Source: Silene latifolia (taxonomy: Eukaryota > Streptophyta > Magnoliopsida > Caryophyllales > Caryophyllaceae). From it: 64,000 nucleotides of DNA. This document shows, piece after piece, positions 56,720 to 64,000 of this stretch; the stretch's first letter is position 1; every line of letters starts with the position of its first letter. The DNA is taken from positions 41,908,152 through 41,972,151 of the forward strand of contig NC_133536.1 of assembly GCF_048544455.1 (NCBI RefSeq), read 5' to 3'. Position numbers and translations under genes: made by a program. The notes under the pieces are model-generated. The model did not search any database. It saw only the letters and a list, made by a program, of their open reading frames with translations, and had not been told where the DNA came from.

Positions 56720-59700
56720 AAACACGCTCCCAACTCTCGCGTACTTAATGACTAAAATAAATTAACTTAGTAAATGAGTGAGAGTAAATGGGGTAGAAAT
56801 AATTAAGGACTTGTTTGTTTAAGTGCCTTAATGTTTCGTATAATTATTATTTGTGTTACATGTGTTGTTCGTGTACTTACTCTTTATGCCTTAATGTTTC
56901 GCATCGTTATTAATTGTATTACCGGTTTTGTTCATTTGTTTGTTTATGTCTTAATGTTTATCGTGATTTATTGTATTAAATGTATAGTTTATGTATTGTG
57001 TTGTTTATGACTTGATGTATAGTTTATGTATTATTGTGTTGTTTATGACGATGTTTTGTTTCGTCATTAATTATATAAAACGTGTTGTTCATGTATGACT
57101 GGTTCGAGCATGTTTTGTCGATTTTAAAGACGGTCAATTTTGAAAATGCCTCTGCATATTACGTGTGGCTTTTTGGTTATATATATGTTTGTCAAAAACT
57201 TTTATTCCATGGTAACCCGAGCTTTACTCTTATCGTACTTTCATCCTTTTGGATCTTTTTGGTAGTGTTGTCCTTATTTGAGGTGATTTCGAGGTTGATA
57301 TCCTTATAGTTAGGATTTTGGGACAAAAAGTTAGGATTTATGGTAGTTATGGATGTTCAAGTATGAAATAAAAGAGCGTTTATTATTATAAGTTTGGTAA
57401 TGAGAAAGTTTACTTTGGGATTAGAGGTCGTTGAGATGAATTTACTTTTGGAATAGAAGTTGTTATGACGATGTTTCCTTTGGGATAAGTGGTTGTTAAG
57501 TTCTTTTATGTGCTTGAAGAAATCCTTCTTGATGATAGAGGGTGATGATTTATGACATAAGATGTATGATTGTGGTTTCATAGTTTTACTATAAGTGAGA
57601 GACATGATGAGTATATTTCTCTTATGGTATTATTTGGGAAAGTTGAGACTTATGTTCTTAACTGTGAGAATTATTGAACTCGGTCTTGTGTAAAGGGAAA
57701 AGGTGTGCGAGTTATTTATGGATGGAGAGTAGAATAATAGAAATGAATTTAATGTTAACGTGGAGTTAGGATTGAGCACGTTTGGAATTCTGGGGATTAT
57801 ATATATATATATATATATGCTCGTCTTTTATTGGAATATCATATTTGAGGAGTAAGAATCGTTAATGACTATTAGGGAGTTATGAAAAAATTTATGATTT
57901 ATCCGTTGAGGAGTTATTTATTGATCGTACCTTTTAAAGGATTGATTGAAAGAGCTGAACTATAATTTATGGACTTGTGAGATATTAATGTAACAGTGTT
58001 CAAGCGTTGACTTAGTGAACGACCATGTTGACGAGGATTATAATAAATCGTGGTGTTCATCTTTTGAGGGTATAGAGATTGCTATGGATTGATTCATTAG
58101 GTGTGGCTAGATGGAGTTCTTGAGAATGGAAAGACTTGAGAGTTGAGGGTCGCCGTGAGAGTTTATGATCTTGAGAGTTGATAATCTGAGAAATGTAGTG
58201 ATTGTAAAGTGGCTATTATAAATAGATTTGTTGGTTCTGAGGTATTATGGAGATACGTCAGAAGGATGTTACAAGACGTCGTTACCTTAAGTGATGATTG
58301 TACGAGAATTGTAAGACTTTGGTTATCTGCTTTATTTCTTTTATCTTAAGGTGTCGCCTTCAAGTAGATAAAATTATTTTTGAGTAGTCTATTCTTAGTA
58401 TCCTTGCACGTGTTAACTATACCTCTTCTATTTGAGCCTTCGGACCAAAGGTTTCTTTTATCTTTGTCCTCTGTTTGTTTCATCTATCGTTGTTCTCTAT
58501 TTGTTCTTTATTTCAACTCTGGTTTCCTTCTTCCTTGACTTTTTGTAATTACCCGTTTCATTGATTTCTCATTGAGCTTATGCTTCCTAAAAGAATGTGT
58601 TCTTTTGCTTTGTGGTATTGCACGAAAATGTTTTGTTTTGGCTTGCAAGTTATTTGTTCTTTCATGAACATGAAAATTTTTAGATTTTCTTATTTAGAGC
58701 TACTTGTGATCATCTCGTAGTGGATGCTTGGATCCTTTGGCGAGCAATGTTATATTCTTGTAGTTTGATGTTTGGTTACTTGAGGTTGAGAACATCGTAA
58801 AATAGTTGTATATGAGTGTGAATTGGGACAACGTATAGAGTTTTGGAGAATGAGTATTAAAAGTCTTATATTGAGCTCTAAAAGTTTGTGGATGTTTTTA
58901 CCTTGAGGATGCATAGATGTTTGTTTATTCTATCTAGGATTAAAGAAGTTTCATTTAAGAGTATGAGGGATTAATTGAAGGACATAGATTCATACAGTCT
59001 TGTGGTGGACTTGTGATGTTGAGATGATGTTCGTGGATAGTAGACTGTAACTACAAATTGAGGTTGTAAGCTTCGTCGTTATATGAGCACAGATGATAAA
59101 ATTTGTATGGTGATATTTTTATGCGCTGATGGAATGCATTATCAATGGCAAGTGTGTTGCGGTACAATAAATACTAGCTTAACTAAAGGTGTATATTTAC
59201 TCGAGTGAGGAATGTCATGATCATAAGTGTTCAGAGGAAGTGATTGAGTCTTGCGAGTGCGACTGATGATTTTGTCATGAGATTGAGGTTGGATAGGATT
59301 TTGACAGTTTAGTCAGAATTTGAGGTTTGAGATTGATGACTTTGGATACTAGATATATATCGAGAATTATCGAGATTTTATTGAAGCCTTTGAGATTAAG
59401 AGTTGTAAATGGTAGTAAGCACCACTCGCTTTGAGAATATTAGAGTAGGCCGAAGTGATTCCAATGGCACTCATGAGTGTAAGAGTTTCTCATTCGAGAG
59501 ATACTTTGGTTTAGAGATTATCTCTCTAGGGTTTTGGTTAATGTGAGATCTTGTATGTGGTGAATGGTAAACTAGAGTTGGAGTATTTCTTAAAGGGTAT
59601 GTGATTTCGAGTAATAGTAACGATTTCACAATTTTGAGAGTTCGTATATGTTGTTTAATGATGGTTAATGGTAGTTGGATGAGTGTTTGAAATATGAGAA

Positions 59701-59951
59701 TTAATAATCTATATGGACTTCGATGGCATAAGTTTGATGTGGCTTTTGAGGTTGTAGAGTGTGTGAAGTTGATAATAACATTGATGATTTAGGATCTTTT
59801 CTTTGGTTTGAGCTTAGATATGGATCAGAGTGCGCAGCGGTTAGGATTTCGAGATGATTTTTGTTGATGATCACTTGTAATTCTTACCTTCTTTTGATCT
59901 TGTCTTTGAATTTCAAGTTTCGAGGACGAAACTTCTTTTAGGGAGTTAGAT
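56720..59951 (+). other. Element E interior, non-coding (LARD-like)
   Basis: 3.2 kb without gag, pol or ORF1 similarity; longest frames are under 85 codons. A short AT repeat at about 57797-57818. The 3' end has a stem-loop AAGTTTC (59915-59921) / GAAACTT (59928-59934) and a purine tract before the right LTR. Confidence 0.75.
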
Positions 59952-62900
59952 TGTAACACCTCGTATTTTATAATAATATTTTATTATAAAAGTATTTTAT
60001 TAAATTAATTATTTCGAAGTGTGTTAATGTATTTTGGAAATATTTATATTTATCGTCTTCGTTATCTATTTTAATATTTCTTGTTTTGGCCTACTTTGGA
60101 TGGGTTAAAATGTCCGTGCACGATTTTACTATTTTAATTTAATACTTACTTTTCATATATAAGCTCTCTAAGCGTTTTAATATGGCTCAATCCAATTTAT
60201 AATCAGATAATCCATTATATAAGCTAATGGACCTAAAACCCACTATTAACCCTCTTATATTCTTATATAAATACAAAACCCTAAGCAAGCTAGCAAGCTA
60301 CTCATTCTTTTCTACGTGAAGCCTGCGGCACGACTCTTCCTCACTTTCTTCTCTTTTGTTCTCTTTCCTCCCTTTGACTCCATTGTTGAATATCTTTCCT
60401 TCATCCAAACTCATACACAAATTATATTTTCACAAATCCTTACTCTTATCCTTACAACGTATTTATCTCTAAATATTTTTATGGGGATTATTTATATGGA
60501 CCTTTGGACCTACTTTTAAGGTCTTATTTTAATGGGTAAAGAAGAAGAAAAGTCTTTCATGGCACTTTCAAGGGTTTCGATTTGTGCCTTTCTTTAAAGT
60601 CGATTTTGGGGACGTTGACATGTGTCGGAGGCAAGGGTTTTGTTGATCGTGTTCTTCATGGAGGTTTTCGTTATTGTGCATCATTATTTGCGTAATAAGG
60701 TAACTAGGTGTTTCTCTTTTAATTGTGTTTATGCCAATTGATATAATTAATGTGATTTAATGATTGATTTGTATGATTTGTACATATTTGATTGTTTATT
60801 ATTATGTTAATTATGTTTTCGCATGCTTGTATATGTTTTAATGCATTAATTATATATCACATGTTGCTTATGCGTTAAATATGGGTGTCATGAGCGCAAT
60901 TAGGGTTTACGAATGAACCCTAATGGCGGCATGATAGGCGGCCAAGTGTGGGATTCAAAGTTATAGCTAAAGCTAGTATAACCTTGATCAGGGCCGTCTC
61001 GGAGATTTGGGGGCCCCTGTGCAAAATCAAAAATTGGGGCCCTACTAATATATCATTGTAAAAAAAGAAGTTAATCGAATAATTTTTTATTATTTGGTCT
61101 AATATTCCACAAATTCATATACTCGATCTTTAACAATATTAATAAAAATTTGATCCTATAAATTTAAGATAGCAAATTTTGCTTATGTTCATAGAAGAAA
61201 ATCATACACAATTATAAAAATTTTCATAGTAAAACATTAAATATCAAAATCAAAAAATAATAGACTAAAATAAAGTAATTCTTACATATTGAAACTTGAA
61301 AGTAAAAAAAAAAATCTACCTTAAATTATAACCATGGTTGAAATTAATTGCGCACAACTTTATATCCGTGAGTTCCTTCGGAAAATTGTTTGGAAATAAT
61401 TTCATCTTAAATTAATGAGCAAGTGTAGAAAATGAAACTTGGAAATACACGTTTTTTTATTTAAGGATATATTGCATTAAAAAGACAATTAATATTCTTG
61501 GAAAGAGGAAGGAATTACTAATTACTAATTACTAATTAGGCATAGACATTAATGCAATGGATTGTTGACAACATGACATATCCCGCGGACCAAGGCTTTG
61601 TATTGGGCCATAGTTTTCCGAATTTTTTGTTTACCGAAAGAGCCCTTTCTTAGTAATTTTGGGCCAAAATTTTGGGGGCCCCGTGCGACTGCACGGGCCG
61701 CACAAGGTCAAAGACGGGCCTGACCTTGATGATGATTTGAGTGTTATAGCTGATGTTAGTACAACTTTGGGTCGTTACTCTAGTTATGGATGTTTGAGGT
61801 ATAACCTTGGAAATATGAATCCACGTTATAGCTGAATCTACTATAACATTGGAACACGAGTTAAGGTTATAGCTGAAACTAACGTAACCTTGAGATTATG
61901 GCTCAAGGTTATAGTTAAAACTAGTATAACTTTGAGTTGCGTGTCAAGGTTATGGTTGAGGTAAGTATAACTTCAAGTTATATGTGTTGAAGTTATAGTC
62001 GAGGCTAGTATAACTTTGTATCCAGTGTTTATGTTATAACTAAGGTTACTATAACATTGATTGTTAACACTTATTTCGTATGTGTGTTGTATTCAGTTAT
62101 AGTATAACACTATGTTTGTATATGACTTGGTTACTCTTGTTCACATGATAAGTAGGATAACCAATTATGTTATCCTATGAGTTGAGTCGTGACATTGTTC
62201 ACGCATGTTGGTACAGTCAGTTATACTGGGCATTTGTTTGTTGGCTAGTGGTATAGATGACGTGCGGTATCAGATATATACCAAACGGAATGAACTAACG
62301 CCACCCATTTTGGGATTTATTTTGGTCTATGTTCGGGGGTGGCCAGAGTCGTCAGTTATACGCTCTGGGTCCCGAGTGTCGTTCGGTGTACAGTTATTGC
62401 ATCGAGGGGTCTGGCCAGGTCTTAGGCACATAGGCAGTGGTGATACGCTATACATAATACCGTGGAGTATCAGTTATATACTTCACACCGACAAGGAGTC
62501 AGTTATACGATCCGTCAGTTAGAGTATCAGTTATATGCTCTGACAGGTTAGAGTGTCAGTTATACGCTCGAGCCGATGTTCGTTTTATACCCTATGCGTA
62601 TTGTGTGGAAGCATCGGTTATATGCTCCAATCGGTATGATGTGTGGTGTTCACCCTATTCGCTATGGTTTGTTGCTAGCTTTATGCCTTATGTTGCTATT
62701 GTTAATTGGTTACGTTTGTGTCTCGTAATATGTGGTTTCGTTTGAGATATCAATTTAAAGGATTGTCTTAATATGCCTTTGTTTAATGATAAGTTTATGT
62801 TGGGTTTTCATGAGTATAGATGGTCTCACATGTTTACTGGCTTTACATCTCAATTGTTATTGATTGTTGGTTATATTCAATTATTGTAAACATGACTGGG

Positions 62901-63193
62901 AGAGCATCTAGTTACTCCTGACTGATTGTCGACCCCCATTTTCAGGTTGTTCAGATGATTTGCTGTTTGGATGATATCTTGTTGGGGAAGTACTGTGCGG
63001 CGAGATGAATAATAAATTAGGAGTTTATTTTCATGTTTTGAGAACCTTGAATAATGTGATAGTTTGGTTTTGGATTTAGTAGCGAACCAGATTGGTCAGG
63101 TGTTTCCGCCACCGTGACCCTTTTATCAGTATTATACTCTGATATTTACTATATATTACGTTTTTCTTATGTTTTATAATACGGGTTATTACA
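59952..63193 (+). repeat. Element E right LTR (with hAT insertion)
   Basis: TGTAACACC start, TTACA end. Carries both stem-loop series (about 60957-60988 and 61731-62632), interrupted by the hAT element at 60989-61722. Confidence 0.9.
60989..61722. mobile_element. Non-autonomous hAT-type element, 734 bp
   Basis: Ends CAGGGCCGTCT and AGACGGGCCTG (imperfect inverted repeats), flanked by the 8-bp duplication ACCTTGAT (60981-60988 and 61723-61730). The uninterrupted sequence is seen in the left LTR near 47152. No transposase. Confidence 0.93.
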
Positions 63194-64000
63194 AGAGGGA
63201 TGTCTCACAGCCCAAACGTGGCCTTGGGTCATTCCTCGTACTGTGTGCACATCGTTTAATTTTATAGAATTAGACGTTATTCAAGTCTAACTAAATAAAA
63301 TCAAGGTTTTATTGAAAACATTTAACTTGGAAACAAAATGAATTAAAACTAACTAATTATAAGTTAGCCAAATTATTTTATAAAACAAGTTAGAACAAAC
63401 AAGAGAATAGCAAATTAAATACGATCTATTAATTAAATCGAATTCAAAATGCTAGTAAATTAATAACGACCTCTATTTATAAAAATTGGATCATCAAAAA
63501 TTGAAGCTAAAAAAACCAAAAAAAAGGAAAAAGGAGACGAGAAAGTCGTGCCATCTTCACGGTTTTCGAGGCATGACTTGAATTGAAAATTGTCCATTTT
63601 AGTCATCGAGTGTAAATGGAAGGATGATAAGCATGCACTTCCGTACTAGCGATAAATTAGTGAAAGAAGAGATGGATTCAAATAGAAATAGAGAAGTTGT
63701 AAATTTCATTTAGTGGGGTAAAATGTCGAGTGAATTTGAGATTTAGCAAGTTAGAATAAATCGTCGATTTAAACATGTTATTTAACAAGTCTTACCTCGA
63801 GAATCATGTCACGATTATAGGCAATAAAAAACGATTAAAGGAGCAAAAGGGCTGAGTAAAACGTGACAAACAATGAGGATAAAAAGACCGCTTCACGAAT
63901 CGAAATAAACTCATTTTAATAAATTATCCTCTTCCAACTCGAGGATATGTAAACGAGCGAGGCATTTCGGTCACTTCAGACAAATTAAGCCTTTTAAACT
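63194..64000. other. Flank of element E, nothing recognised
   Basis: AT-rich, no long frame and no transposon termini within the window. It begins with the AGAGG target duplication of E. Confidence 0.5.

Larger units (their letters stand above)
46139..63193 (+). mobile_element. Element E: large non-autonomous LTR retrotransposon with hairpin-rich LTRs
   Basis: Left LTR 46139-48274 plus 56352-56705, right LTR 59952-63193 (including a 742-bp hAT insertion and its duplication), each about 2.5 kb. AGAGG occurs at 46132-46136 and 63194-63198 as target duplication, two bases off the left end, where the terminus reads TGTATAACACC instead of TGTAACACC. Primer site TGGTATCAGAGC at 56708-56719. The interior (56706-59951) has no gag or pol. 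D is nested in its left LTR. The LTRs carry two series of stem-loops, described separately. Confidence 0.88.

Overview
This window is plant nuclear DNA, built mostly from nested transposable elements around very few host genes. The evidence for a plant is one intact intron-containing gene for V-ATPase subunit c, plant-type LTR retrotransposons with tRNA-iMet or tRNA-Asp primer sites, ATHILA-type open reading frames, CACTA, hAT, Stowaway and Tourist-like DNA elements, and an endogenous caulimovirid. A eudicot is likely. The CTCGATCGAG-rich LTRs remind me of Caryophyllales, but that is an impression and was not tested.

Layout. 1-1990: AT-rich DNA with five spaced USE/TATA-like modules and an (ATT)n tract. 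1993-3689: a non-autonomous CACTA element with a CTG target duplication, next to half of a Stowaway-like MITE. 4092-4286 plus 32067-32222: one dimeric tRNA-derived SINE, split in its second B box by LTR element A (4287-32066, target duplication CTTGA). A contains element B (6198-17321, Athila-like, duplication TATGT), a SIRE-like solo LTR (17389-19019) and element C (23940-31061, minus strand, duplication GAGTG, inside A's right LTR). C contains a probable Copia solo LTR (26622-27602).

32700-39800: a small host gene with a clear TATA promoter, broken by a 6.6-kb endogenous caulimovirid on the minus strand. The viral copy has decayed through in-frame stops, a frameshift and a truncated RNase H. 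40581-40956: Tourist-like MITE. 41452-44103: V-ATPase subunit c in three exons on the minus strand. 44454-44749: Stowaway MITE. 44824-45486: poly(A) retroposon with a 16-bp target duplication. 46139-63193: LTR element E (duplication AGAGG), with element D (48275-56346, duplication TTTAC) in its left LTR and a hAT-type element (60989-61722, 8-bp duplication) in its right LTR.

Most notable observations. (1) The LTRs of E carry about 18 serial stem-loops. Eleven share a constant CAGTTAT loop but have different self-complementary arms. Departures from pairing are mostly G-U on the + sense, and one hairpin shows a compensatory base-pair change between the two sister LTRs. (2) LTRs of A, C and D carry arrays of a palindrome with core CTCGAYCGAG, spaced about 18-21 bp, usually upstream of a TATA-like sequence. 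(3) In A and D, which have no gag-pol, the same arrays flank an ATHILA ORF1-like gene that also has a leader and a 5'-UTR intron. In B an analogous array of a different motif precedes the same gene. This suggests that ORF1 is transcribed from its own LTR-like internal promoter. (4) All five LTR elements have a stem-loop with a conserved CGAGGACG-like core just before the polypurine tract, with arms that covary between elements.
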